Shown in pieces: positions 25,352 to 33,178 of a stretch of 33,225 nucleotides of DNA. Position numbers and translations under genes: made by a program. The notes beneath the pieces were generated by a model that searched no databases, had not been told where the DNA came from, and worked only from the letters and a program-made list of their open reading frames with translations. The stretch comes from an uncultured Bacteroides sp. (GTDB lineage Bacteria; Bacteroidota; Bacteroidia; Bacteroidales; Bacteroidaceae). The first letter of the stretch is position 1, and the number at the start of each line of letters is the position of its first letter. The stretch covers positions 1-33,225 of the forward strand of contig CAUEFX010000048.1 of the NCBI GenBank assembly GCA_958477465.1, read 5' to 3'.

Positions 25352-26503
25352 ATGAATAAAAGAAAACTATTTTTATCCCTTGCATTGTTTTTGATGACAG
25401 GATCTACATTGTCTGCACAAAACAAAAGCGCAGGTATCAATCTCTCGATATGGAAGGGAGTCAGTACACAACCCGTAGACAGCGCCCAGACTACTTATTT
25501 CAACTTAGGTATCCTGTCGGCAATGAACCGGCTGAACGGTATGGGATTCAACGTATTAGGAAGTGTTGTCAGCCGCAACATGAACGGCATACAGGTATCC
25601 GGACTTGCCAATATGGTGGGCGGAGACATGCGTGGCCTGCAATTCTCCGCCATCAGCAATATCAGTGGCAATAGCATGACCGGACTTTCTGCTACGGGGC
25701 TTGTCAACATTGCCGGCAACAACAGTAAAGGAGTGATACTCTCCGGACTGACCAGCATCAGCGGTGACCGTACTTACGGTGTAATGGCAAGCGGTGTGAT
25801 GAACATATCGGGCGACAGAGCCGGTGGTGTGCAGTTGGCCGGTCTTGCCAACGTCACAGGTTCTACCTTCAACGGAATCATGATCGGAGGATTACTGAAC
25901 GCAGCAGGCGAAAACCTGAACGGTGTGCAACTGACGGGCCTTGCCAACATAGCGGTCTCACGCATGAACGGTGTACAGATAGGTTTGGCCAACTACGCGA
26001 CGAAAGCGAAAGGATTGCAAATCGGTCTGGTAAATTACTATAAGGAAGAGATGAAAGGGTTTCAGTTGGGACTCGTCAACGCCAACCCCGACACAAGAGT
26101 GCAAATGATGCTCTTCGGCGGAAACGCCACCAAAATCAACATGGGTGTCCGGTTCAAAAACAAATTATTCTACACCATCATAGGCGCCGGCACGCATTAT
26201 CTCGATTTCAGCGACAAATTCTCCGCTTCAGTGTTTTATCGCGGCGGTATCTGGCTGCCTTTGTGGAAAGATCTGAGCATCAGCGGTGACCTGGGCTACC
26301 AGCACATCGAGACTTTCAAGAATAAGGACAATGGCATTCCGGCACACCTGTACGGTCTGCAGGCTCGTTTAAATCTGGAATATCAGATAACAAAGAAATT
26401 CGGAGTTTTTGCAACCGGAGGTTATGGCGCCAGCCGGTATTACAACAAAGATGCCACATACGACAAAGGGGCAATTGTAGAAGCGGGGATTGTACTGTTT
26501 TAA
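25352..26503 (+). CDS. Surface repeat protein with glycine-rich LA_2272-like repeats
   Basis: A 383-residue exported protein starting 11 bp after the sulfatase, likely co-transcribed. A signal peptide covers about residues 1-22 (cleavage near L-S-A-Q). Residues about 65-235 are an array of 14-16-residue units of the form G-x-Q-x-x-G-L-A-N-x-x-G-x-x-M-N, resembling LA_2272-family surface repeats. The C-terminal third looks like an outer-membrane beta-barrel: alternating strands (I-I-G-A-G-T-H-Y-L-D-F, F-G-V-F-A-T-G-G-Y-G-A) and a final G-I-V-L-F ending in Phe, as required by the BAM machinery. Function unknown; the family label rests on the repeat pattern. Confidence 0.75.
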   Translation: MNKRKLFLSLALFLMTGSTLSAQNKSAGINLSIWKGVSTQPVDSAQTTYFNLGILSAMNRLNGMGFNVLGSVVSRNMNGIQVSGLANMVGGDMRGLQFSAISNISGNSMTGLSATGLVNIAGNNSKGVILSGLTSISGDRTYGVMASGVMNISGDRAGGVQLAGLANVTGSTFNGIMIGGLLNAAGENLNGVQLTGLANIAVSRMNGVQIGLANYATKAKGLQIGLVNYYKEEMKGFQLGLVNANPDTRVQMMLFGGNATKINMGVRFKNKLFYTIIGAGTHYLDFSDKFSASVFYRGGIWLPLWKDLSISGDLGYQHIETFKNKDNGIPAHLYGLQARLNLEYQITKKFGVFATGGYGASRYYNKDATYDKGAIVEAGIVLF

Positions 26504-26656
26504 GCCTCTCCCCAACCCTCTCCGTGGGAGAGGGAGCTAAGTTAGTTTCAGTAATAAAAAATAGACAGTAACATTTCTTCCTCAAGCAACAGCATTTTTC
26601 CCTCAAACAGTAGCATTTCTTCCTCCCTCTCCCACGGAGAGGGCCGAGGAGAGGCT
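26503..26656. repeat. 34-bp inverted repeat enclosing three 21-bp tandem repeats
   Basis: 26503-26536 and 26623-26656 are reverse complements with about three mismatches; each contains its own hairpin (CCCTCTCC-GTGG-GAGAGGG type). Between them, from about 26562 to 26625, a unit like ACAGTAGCATTTCTTCCTCAA is repeated three times with changes. It fills the whole gap between the convergent surface-protein and fbp genes, so it can act as a bidirectional terminator, but the repeat architecture suggests a dispersed element. Confidence 0.75.
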
Positions 26657-26658
26657 TC

Positions 26659-28653
26659 CTATTGCTTCTCCTTTATCAACCCCGTCCTATACGCCACCAG
26701 TAATTTTTTCAAATCCTGGATTTGCGTTACCAGTTCTTTTCCCTTATCCGTATCTTTCACCATCATGCGTTGGGAATTGAACTCGATGACAAATGTGGTC
26801 GATTTGATGTCCTGCCCCTCTTCGATGGCTTTTTGGGTAGATTGAAACGGTTCGTGCTGCACCAATTGCAGGCCGTGGGAGTGATAAACCAAGGTATATC
26901 CGGCAATACCCGTTTCCGGCTGGTAGGCTTTCGAGAATCCGCCGTCGATCACGAGCAGCTTGCCTCCCGCTTTCATCGGCTGTTCGCCTTTGATCGTTTT
27001 TACGGGCACATGGCCGTTGATAATATGAGTATGTACGCCGGTAACTCCGAACTCTTCCAAAATCCGGTCGCAAACTTCTTCATTGTCACGCAGTGTGTAA
27101 TAATAGCCTTTCTGCTCTTTATGCAATGCCTTGTCGGCAATGAAATAACGCTCAAAGGTTGCCATCTTATCTTTATCGAACGACGGAGCATCCGGACCGC
27201 ACCACATATACCAGATGTAATCCATGGCAAACAGTTTCTCTTCATCACCGTCTTCATCGAAATAGGCAGTACGGATAAGTTGGTCGATCTTATCCATCAG
27301 ATTCTTGCCCCAATACTCTTTTCCGCGGATATTGACATGCTTGAAACTGCCGTCCTCATTCAGAGGCACGGAGGCATGGTACAAAAGGTTGGAGTTACAC
27401 ACCAGATACATGCCGCCATACGTAAACAGGCAGCGCATGTGCTTCTTCAGCTTTTCGCTATTCATGAACGAGTAGTGCAGCTTATCCACCAGCTCTTTCT
27501 CTTCCTCGGTCAAGCGATACGGGTCTTTGGGATCTACCGTCGGGAAATTCGTGTCGCGCATCTCGTACTCCTTGCCTTCATAGACAAAAACGCCACGCTC
27601 AAAATCAATCTTCTCCAGCAGTTTCCGGTTCTCCATGCCAAACTCCGGACGGCGGTTGATGATGTCTGCCTCCAGTTTAAACTGGATAATCGTAATCGCC
27701 TTGTGCATCTGTGTGATGAGCCGCAAAGTCTTTTCGTTGTAGGTAGAATCTGCAAAGTTCATCTTAGGGGCAAAGATAGTGCAGGGATCATCGGCATAAG
27801 TATCCATGGCAAATGTAGCCAAAGGAAGAAGATTGATGCCGTACCCGTCTTCGATCGTAGCCAAGTTGCCATAGCGCATGGACATGCGGATGACATTTGC
27901 CATGCAACTGGTATTGCCGGATGCGGCACCCATCCAGAGGATATCGTGATTGCCCCATTGGATATCGAAATTATGATAGTCGCACAGTGTATCCATGATG
28001 ATATGCGCACCGGGACCACGGTCATAGATGTCTCCCACGATGTGCAGCAAATCGATCGTAAGGCGCTGAATCAACTTGCACATGGCAACAATAAAGGCAT
28101 CGGCCCGCTTGGTGGAAATAATCGTGCTGATAATCACGTTGATATAGGCGTGCTTGTTGGGTTCGATGCTCGATTCGTGCAACAACTCCTGGATGATATA
28201 CGAGAACTCCTTGGGCAAGGACTTACGCACCTTGGAACGGGTATACTTGGAGGATACATTCTGACACACCTTCACCAGTTGGTTAAGGGTGATCAGATAC
28301 CAGTCATCGAGGTCTTTCTCCCGTTCCTTAACCAGTTGCAGCTTCTCTTCGGGGTAATAAATCAGTGTACAGATTTCTTTCTTCTCCGACTCACGGAGTG
28401 TGTTACCGAAGATTTCATTTACCTTTCGTTTCACAGCACCGGAAGCATTCTTCAACACATGCTGGAACGCTTCATATTCGCCGTGGATGTCTGTCAGAAA
28501 ATGCTCGGTCCCCTTGGGGAGATTCAATATCGCCTCCAGGTTGATGATTTCCGTACTGGCATCGGCAATGGTGGGAAAACTAAGCGACAGCAGTTGCAGA
28601 TAGCGCAAATCACTGATAATGCTTTCAGGGGTTATGTTACTTTGGGCAGTCAT
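26659..28653 (-). CDS. fbp: Fructose-1,6-bisphosphatase class III
   Basis: A 664-residue class III FBPase of the Firmicutes/Bacteroides type, of normal length for the class (about 640-670). Metallophosphatase motifs: T-D-I-H-G-E-Y (D-x-H) near residue 60, G-D-I-Y-D-R-G (G-D-x-x-D-R-G) near 205, and G-N-H-D near 234, with a late G-H-V-P and a conserved D-G-G-F. It hydrolyses fructose-1,6-bisphosphate to fructose-6-phosphate in gluconeogenesis, which also feeds the GDP-mannose/fucose pathway. Start is ATG followed by T-A-Q-S-N. Confidence 0.95.
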   Translation of the reverse strand: MTAQSNITPESIISDLRYLQLLSLSFPTIADASTEIINLEAILNLPKGTEHFLTDIHGEYEAFQHVLKNASGAVKRKVNEIFGNTLRESEKKEICTLIYYPEEKLQLVKEREKDLDDWYLITLNQLVKVCQNVSSKYTRSKVRKSLPKEFSYIIQELLHESSIEPNKHAYINVIISTIISTKRADAFIVAMCKLIQRLTIDLLHIVGDIYDRGPGAHIIMDTLCDYHNFDIQWGNHDILWMGAASGNTSCMANVIRMSMRYGNLATIEDGYGINLLPLATFAMDTYADDPCTIFAPKMNFADSTYNEKTLRLITQMHKAITIIQFKLEADIINRRPEFGMENRKLLEKIDFERGVFVYEGKEYEMRDTNFPTVDPKDPYRLTEEEKELVDKLHYSFMNSEKLKKHMRCLFTYGGMYLVCNSNLLYHASVPLNEDGSFKHVNIRGKEYWGKNLMDKIDQLIRTAYFDEDGDEEKLFAMDYIWYMWCGPDAPSFDKDKMATFERYFIADKALHKEQKGYYYTLRDNEEVCDRILEEFGVTGVHTHIINGHVPVKTIKGEQPMKAGGKLLVIDGGFSKAYQPETGIAGYTLVYHSHGLQLVQHEPFQSTQKAIEEGQDIKSTTFVIEFNSQRMMVKDTDKGKELVTQIQDLKKLLVAYRTGLIKEKQ

Positions 28654-28711
28654 TATATTTACGATTGAACGATTTACGGTTTACGATTGAAAATACTTCT
28701 ATATGATTCTT

Positions 28712-28786
28712 GCATCAATACGGTTTACATTAACACGGTTTGCATCAATAAGGTTTGTGTCAATAAGGATTGTGTCAACACGGTTT
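28712..28786. repeat. Five tandem 15-bp repeats
   Basis: Five head-to-tail 15-mers of the form GCATCAATAAGGTTT (28712, 28727, 28742, 28757, 28772), each with one to four changes, end at the stop codon of the AspT-like gene. Just before them, TTTACGATTGA occurs twice (around 28667-28692). The array fills the gap between the transporter stop and the fbp start on the same strand, so it lies in the fbp promoter/leader region. Confidence 0.85.
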
Positions 28787-30450
28787 CAGCCCATCAGGAA
28801 CATGAGCAATATCTGGGCGATGATTACCCGCAAGAACATACACAACGGATATACCGTGGCATAGGCTACCGAAGGGTTGTCTCCCGGAATGGTGTCGTTC
28901 GCATAATTCAAAGCCATCGGATTGGCCATGCTTCCGCAGAGCATACCGGAGACCGAACCGAAATCTATTTTCATCATCTTAAAGGCAACGGCTCCCACGA
29001 TTACCGTAGGGATAACGGTCAGCCCAAAGCCCAAACCAACCCATAACAGTCCTTCGGGACGAAATACGGTATCGAAGAAATGCGCTCCCGCATCCAGCCC
29101 GAGGCAAGCCAGATACATGGACAGGCCCAATGCACGAAGCATCAGATTGGCACTGCGCGTGGTATAGGTAATCATGTGCATACGGGGACCGAACGTGCCG
29201 ATAAGGATGCCGACAATGATAGGTCCGCCCGCCAGTCCCAACTTTACGGGAGCGGTGATGCCCGGAATGGAAATCGGAATGGCTCCAAGGGCCAATCCTA
29301 AAATGATGCCGACAAATACAGCAACCAGATTCGGTTCTTTCAAGCTCTTCACGGCATTGCCCAGGACTTTTTCTACATTCTGAATGGCAGCCGCCTCACC
29401 TACCACGGTCAGTCGGTCGCCTAACTGCAGTGTCAGTTCCGAAGTGGCAAGCAATTGCACGCCCGAACGGTAGACACGGCTGATATTGATGCCGTAATGA
29501 TTGCGCAAACGGAGCGCTCCCAATTTTTTGCCATTCAGTTCGGGACGGGTCACCACGATGCGCTGTGAGATAAGCTGGCTGTCGATGGCATTCCAATCGA
29601 TGTCTTCTTTATTCCAGTCCGTATTTTCCTGCTCGCCAAAGAGAACGGTCAGCGCCAATACGTCTTTCTCGGAAGTAACGACCAACAGACGGTCTCCCTC
29701 TTTCAGAATCTTCTCGGAGGTGGGAATGCTGACATTACCGTCCCGCCACAAGCGGGAAATCACAAACTTGGGATAGCTCATGTGGGCAATATCTTTGATA
29801 CTTTTATTGAAAATAGCCGGATTGTGCACTTGAAAGGCTGCGATATAGGTATTGTTGTTATCGTCTTTCTCCTTGACTTCCAGATCCTGCTTGCGCACCA
29901 GCGTTTTGCGGATAAGCAGCACGGCAAAGATCACTCCGATCACTCCCAACGGATAAGTCACCGCACACCCCAAAGCGGGAGTACTGCTCTCCAGACCCAT
30001 CTGCTTCAAGGCCTGTTGCGCCGCACCTAAGGCAGGGGTGTTGGTAGTAGCGCCGCAAAGGATGCCTACCATGTTCGGCAGAGAGACACCGGTCGTATAA
30101 CTGCATATCACCGCAAGCAATGTGCCCAGCAACACCACTGCAAGCGCCAGCATATTCAATGTCACTCCACCTTTGCGGAAAGAGCTGAAGAAACCCGGAC
30201 CGACCTGCAGCCCCAAAGCATAGACAAAGATGATAAGACCGAAACTTTCGGCATAATTCAGCATTTGTGCATCTACCGAAAGACCGAAATGACCGGCAAG
30301 GATGCCGGCAAAAAATACGAAAGTCACTCCAAGCGATATGCCGCAGATGTGTATCTTGCCCAACCCTAACCCGATGGCAGATATCAGTGATAATACGACT
30401 ACGGCCTGCAAAGCAGAATGCTCGATGAACAGACTATATAACCATTCCAT
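28786..30450 (-). CDS. AspT/YidE/YbjL-type antiporter with TrkA-C domains
   Basis: A 554-residue membrane protein with two halves of hydrophobic segments (about residues 1-190 and 375-554), each containing the family pattern (F-V-Y-A-L-G-L-Q-V-G-P-G-F-F and G-I-L-C-G-A-T-T-N-T-P-A-L in the first, G-M-L-C-G-S-M-A-N-P in the second). The cytosolic middle holds two TrkA-C-like regulatory domains (about 200-285 and 295-370). The ATG at 30448-30450 is preferred over an in-frame TTG two codons earlier. Members exchange amino or organic acids; substrate unknown here. It has a consensus promoter overlapping the end of the MATE gene. Confidence 0.9.
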   Translation of the reverse strand: MEWLYSLFIEHSALQAVVVLSLISAIGLGLGKIHICGISLGVTFVFFAGILAGHFGLSVDAQMLNYAESFGLIIFVYALGLQVGPGFFSSFRKGGVTLNMLALAVVLLGTLLAVICSYTTGVSLPNMVGILCGATTNTPALGAAQQALKQMGLESSTPALGCAVTYPLGVIGVIFAVLLIRKTLVRKQDLEVKEKDDNNNTYIAAFQVHNPAIFNKSIKDIAHMSYPKFVISRLWRDGNVSIPTSEKILKEGDRLLVVTSEKDVLALTVLFGEQENTDWNKEDIDWNAIDSQLISQRIVVTRPELNGKKLGALRLRNHYGINISRVYRSGVQLLATSELTLQLGDRLTVVGEAAAIQNVEKVLGNAVKSLKEPNLVAVFVGIILGLALGAIPISIPGITAPVKLGLAGGPIIVGILIGTFGPRMHMITYTTRSANLMLRALGLSMYLACLGLDAGAHFFDTVFRPEGLLWVGLGFGLTVIPTVIVGAVAFKMMKIDFGSVSGMLCGSMANPMALNYANDTIPGDNPSVAYATVYPLCMFLRVIIAQILLMFLMG

Positions 30451-30506
30451 AAACAATAATTATTCGACGCGTGCCCTTTGGCAGACGAAACGCGTTATTT
30501 CGGGTA

Positions 30507-30537
30507 CAAAGATAGGAACAATTTATGCTTGTACAAA
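30507..30537 (-). promoter_or_regulatory. Promoter of the AspT-like transporter
   Basis: On the minus strand TTTG (30534-30537) and TATCTTTG (30507-30514) are separated by 19 nt, a perfect Bacteroides promoter. Its -33 half lies inside the last codons of the MATE gene, so the transporter is a separate unit. Confidence 0.85.
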
Positions 30538-31875
30538 ATTTTTATGTACCCATTTCATGCTATACCAACGACGGACAAAAATAATTCCACGGATGTTCTC
30601 GTCCAACAGAAAAGCGACCCACATGCCACACAGCCCCCAGGCCCAATGAACGCCCAACAGATAACCTCCGCCTACTGCCACGCTCCACATGACAATCAAC
30701 CCGACATAGAAAGGATAGTTCACATCGCCTGCCGCCCGTAGCGCATTCGTGGCAAAGATGTTGATGGGGCGCCCTATCTCGAGAACGGTATCTATGATGA
30801 GCACAATCACTCCCATACGGATAATATCGGGATTGGCAGTCAGCCAGCTCAGAATGGTATGCCCGAAAACGGCAAGGAGACAAGAGAGGATAAAAGTAAT
30901 CATCACTGACTTCTTCATGACATACTTTCCTAACAGAAAAGCGGCACGGGGCTTCTTCTCCCCTATCAGATGGCCGATGCAGATAGCCCCTCCCTGAGCC
31001 ATCGAAATGCTGAACAGATAGACGAACATTATAATATTGACGCAATAGGTACGGGTGGCCAACGCTTCGACTCCCAACATATTAATAAAAAAAGTGATGA
31101 CCACTTGCGAAGAGCTGTAAGAGAGCTGTTCGCCGGCCGAGGGTAACCCGACTTTCATCAGATTTTTCAGTTCTATCCAGGGGAAAGGCCGGAAATAGGC
31201 CAACGGGAAGCAATGGATATGCTTGCGGAAAAGGATTATAAACAAAATCACCATCGATACTCCCCGACTGAATGCCGTCGAGATAGCGGCCCCTTCCACC
31301 CCGAGTTCGGGAAATCCGAACTTACCGAAAATCAGTGAATAATTTCCTATGATATTCAGGATATTGACGACCACCGTGACAAGCATCGGATAAATGGCTT
31401 TGTTCGCACTGCGAAGGGAGGCGGACAAAGTGAGGGATATCGCCTGGAAGAAGGCAAAAGCACCAACGATACGCATATAACCGGCCCCATCGGCCATCAG
31501 TTCCGGCCCAAGCCCCATCCATCCGAGTATGGTCGTATTCATCAAACAGAGGAAAAGGCTGATAATTCCTCCTACAATCAGATTCGCCAGCAACGAGACG
31601 CCGACTACCTGCACAACTTTCTTCCGGAGTTTTGCCCCAAGATACTGGGAGCATAAGACGGACGTACCTAAATTGATTACCTCAAACACCAGGAATGTCA
31701 ACATGATAATCTGGTTGACAACTCCCACCGCAGCAACGCTGTTGTCGGAATGGCGGCTCAACATGACGGTATCTACCGCGCCAAGCATCATAATCAGTAA
31801 TGTTTCTACAAAGATAGGAGCAGCCAGTTTTACCAATCTTCTTTTAATGCTCTCCTGTTGTATTCTATGTGTCAC
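30523..31875 (-). CDS. MATE-family multidrug/metabolite exporter
   Basis: A 450-residue inner-membrane transporter of about 12 spans with the MATE opening (R-L-V-K-L-A-A-P-I-F-V-E-T-L-L, then D-T-V-M-L-S-R-H) and the pseudo-repeat in the second half (G-L-P-S-A-G-E-Q-L). MATE proteins export cationic compounds using Na+ or H+ gradients. The start is GTG at 31873-31875: although the frame is open to an ATG at 31980, a good promoter lies within that extension and the extra residues match nothing in the family. The last codons overlap the next gene's promoter. Confidence 0.88.
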   Translation of the reverse strand: MTHRIQQESIKRRLVKLAAPIFVETLLIMMLGAVDTVMLSRHSDNSVAAVGVVNQIIMLTFLVFEVINLGTSVLCSQYLGAKLRKKVVQVVGVSLLANLIVGGIISLFLCLMNTTILGWMGLGPELMADGAGYMRIVGAFAFFQAISLTLSASLRSANKAIYPMLVTVVVNILNIIGNYSLIFGKFGFPELGVEGAAISTAFSRGVSMVILFIILFRKHIHCFPLAYFRPFPWIELKNLMKVGLPSAGEQLSYSSSQVVITFFINMLGVEALATRTYCVNIIMFVYLFSISMAQGGAICIGHLIGEKKPRAAFLLGKYVMKKSVMITFILSCLLAVFGHTILSWLTANPDIIRMGVIVLIIDTVLEIGRPINIFATNALRAAGDVNYPFYVGLIVMWSVAVGGGYLLGVHWAWGLCGMWVAFLLDENIRGIIFVRRWYSMKWVHKNFVQA

Positions 31876-31901
31876 CTTTACCCTATTTATTTTTCGGGGT
31901 G

Positions 31902-31932
31902 CAAAGGTATTCAAAATCAACGGAACCGTAAA
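31902..31932 (-). promoter_or_regulatory. Promoter of the MATE gene
   Basis: TACCTTTG (31902-31909, minus strand) is a perfect -7 box; TTTA (31929-31932), 19 nt upstream, is a 3-of-4 -33 box. Transcription would start about 20 nt before the GTG start, which supports that start choice. Confidence 0.75.
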
Positions 31933-32078
31933 TTGATTTACATCAAATAAATAACGCCCGTCTCCACACGAACTTAGCATAATCCGGGAAACAAAATTTA
32001 AGCAGACTCTAAACAGATCCTAACAGGAACGGGTAAATACTAATTTATGTTATAAAACATAGATTTCTCGCCCATTTG

Positions 32079-32109
32079 TTTGCCATTCTACAGAAAGTCC
32101 GTATATTTG
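32079..32109 (+). promoter_or_regulatory. Consensus promoter of an orphan short unit
   Basis: TTTG (32079-32082) and TATATTTG (32102-32109) are separated by exactly 19 nt. No gene follows on this strand; a terminator appears about 45 nt downstream. Confidence 0.85.
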
Positions 32110-32115
32110 CAACGT

Positions 32116-32183
32116 GTTTTTCATAGTATTAGATTTAAGGTTAACAAAAAGATTGGCTGTCTGGGATAGATAGCCTTTTTTTA
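32116..32183 (+). ncRNA. Candidate short RNA or orphan leader (about 65-70 nt)
   Basis: Predicted transcript from the consensus promoter at 32079-32109 to an intrinsic terminator with stem GGCTGTCT (32155-32162) and AGATAGCC (32168-32175) and a run of seven T. It contains an AT-rich segment with TTAGATTTAAGGTTAAC. No ORF of note is inside. It may be a stand-alone small RNA or the leader of a gene that has been lost. The next 300 bp hold no plus-strand gene. Confidence 0.5.
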
Positions 32184-32420
32184 TGCCCGTAAAAATCTCA
32201 GGGATCTTCGAGATTTCACCACAGAGTTCACAGAGTAACACTTTTTACGTGTATGTTTAAAACACCTTCAGAAATAATTCCCCAAAGAACTGCCGGACAA
32301 AATTCAAACAGGTCCTTATTTCAGGCCGGACAAACTCTAAAAAAATATTACCGTTTAACATTTGAGACATAGACAATTAACGATAATCAGAAAAAATAGT
32401 TGAAAAAAATCTTTCGGAAA
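32184..32420. other. Non-coding gap with two dispersed-motif copies
   Basis: No gene is seen. It holds a CACAGAGTTCACAGAGTAA element (about 32219-32237), with a near copy at about 17487, and one AAAATTCAAACAGGTCCTTA motif (32299-32318); another motif copy lies just upstream at 31993-32011. Confidence 0.5.
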
Positions 32421-32422
32421 GG

Positions 32423-32454
32423 TTTGCATAGTCCAAAACTTCCCCCTATATTTG
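32423..32454 (+). promoter_or_regulatory. Promoter of the tRNA pair
   Basis: TTTG (32423-32426) and TATATTTG (32447-32454) with a 20-nt spacer match the Bacteroides consensus. It lies about 30 bp before tRNA-Ser. Confidence 0.85.
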
Positions 32455-32484
32455 CACCGCATTTGAGAGAGAATGCGGGTTCAA

Positions 32485-32571
32485 GGAAGTTTGGGTGAGT
32501 GGCTGAAACCACCAGTTTGCTAAACTGACGTACGGGTTACCGTACCGGGGGTTCGAATCCCCCAGCTTCCG
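32485..32571 (+). tRNA. tRNA-Ser (anticodon GCT)
   Basis: An 87-nt class II tRNA. The 7-bp acceptor stem is GGAAGTT with AGCTTCC (one G-U); the anticodon loop TTGCTAA gives GCT, reading AGC/AGU; a variable arm with stem TACGG/CCGTA follows; the T arm is GGGGG-TTCGAAT-CCCCC. Discriminator G; CCA not encoded. Confidence 0.95.
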
Positions 32572-32578
32572 CAGAGTC

Positions 32579-32615
32579 TCAAAAGAGCTAAGTTATAAGA
32601 CTTGGCTCTTTTTAA
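32579..32615 (+). terminator. Terminator between the two tRNAs
   Basis: AAAAGAGCTAAG and CTTGGCTCTTTT form an about 11-bp stem with one wobble, followed by a T-run. It would end or reduce transcription before tRNA-Glu; no second promoter is evident between them, so read-through or processing is probably needed. Confidence 0.7.
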
Positions 32616-32626
32616 AATCTCAAACC

Positions 32627-32698
32627 GGTGGGTTCGTCTAACGGTTAGGACACATGCCTCTCACGCATGTAATACGAGTTCGATTCTCGTACCCACTA
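32627..32698 (+). tRNA. tRNA-Glu (anticodon CTC)
   Basis: A 72-nt tRNA. Acceptor stem GGTGGGT with ACCCACT (first pair G-U), D arm with GTCTAACGGTTAGGAC, anticodon stem CATGC/GCATG with loop CTCTCAC giving CTC (reads GAG), T arm ACGAG-TTCGATT-CTCGT. CCA not encoded. Confidence 0.9.
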
Positions 32699-32711
32699 CT
32701 TTACAAGCAAT

Positions 32712-32744
32712 CAGCCTCTTAGACAAACCTAAGAGGCTTTTTAT
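32712..32744 (+). terminator. Strong intrinsic terminator after tRNA-Glu
   Basis: AGCCTCTTAG (32713-32722) pairs perfectly with CTAAGAGGCT (32729-32738) across a 6-nt loop, followed by TTTTTATTATTAT. Confidence 0.9.
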
Positions 32745-32853
32745 TATTATATTAATAAAAAATGGGCTCAGTTAAGAATGTATATTCATCTCAGGTTTTC
32801 CGATTTAACACCTGAAAAATCAGCAAATACGAGAGATTTGAAAGGGTTAGTAA

Positions 32854-33178
32854 TTAATCATGGTTGTATATATCACCGAAGCTCGCCTCAACAAAAAATA
32901 TATAGAAAATCTTCCCTTTTTGGAGACCTACAAAAGCTCTATTATCACCACAAGCACGAAATACATCAAGTTCAACCTCTCTTGTTACAAACGAAGGCAG
33001 TTTGTCTTTTGGTTTAATGACATAATATGGAATAGACTCCATCCCGTATGAATGCTTATGAGACATCCGAATTTCATTCCACCCCAGTTCGCACAACTTG
33101 TGTAACCTTAATATAAATTTAAAAAAGAAAGAATGGTCTTGACAATCTTTTATAGATACATCTGAAAAATAGGGTCAG
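32854..33178 (-). pseudogene. Conserved small protein, 5'-truncated or fused to foreign sequence
   Basis: The frame from TAA at 32854-32856 is open without an ATG up to about 33178, where an in-frame TGA lies; the only ATGs are internal (33096 upstream region and later). Residues upstream of the first Met look coding (D-V-S-I-K-D-C-Q-D-H-S-F-F-F-K-F then L-H-K-L-C-E-L-G-W-N-E-I), and the C-terminus reads C-G-D-N-R-A-F-V-G-L-Q-K-G-K-I-F-Y-I-F-F. I do not recognise a function. The lack of a start suggests the 5' end was lost near 33170, next to sequence GGGTCAGTCC that may belong to another element. Confidence 0.5.

Noticed and set aside
26722..28668. A 648-codon open frame on the plus strand
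   Set aside because: It lies wholly antisense to fbp, whose metallophosphatase motifs and full family length are clear; the product is Ile/Leu/His-rich without domain logic, a by-product of codon bias.
28712..28786. CRISPR array
   Set aside because: Units are 15 bp, head to tail with no spacers, and no cas genes are present.
28687..29046. A 119-codon plus-strand ORF starting in the 15-bp repeats
   Set aside because: Its start is the tandem array translated as a five-residue repeat, and the rest is antisense to the transporter.
31876..31980. N-terminal extension of the MATE protein
   Set aside because: The extension contains a consensus -7 and -33 promoter; the GTG at 31875 fits the usual MATE start.
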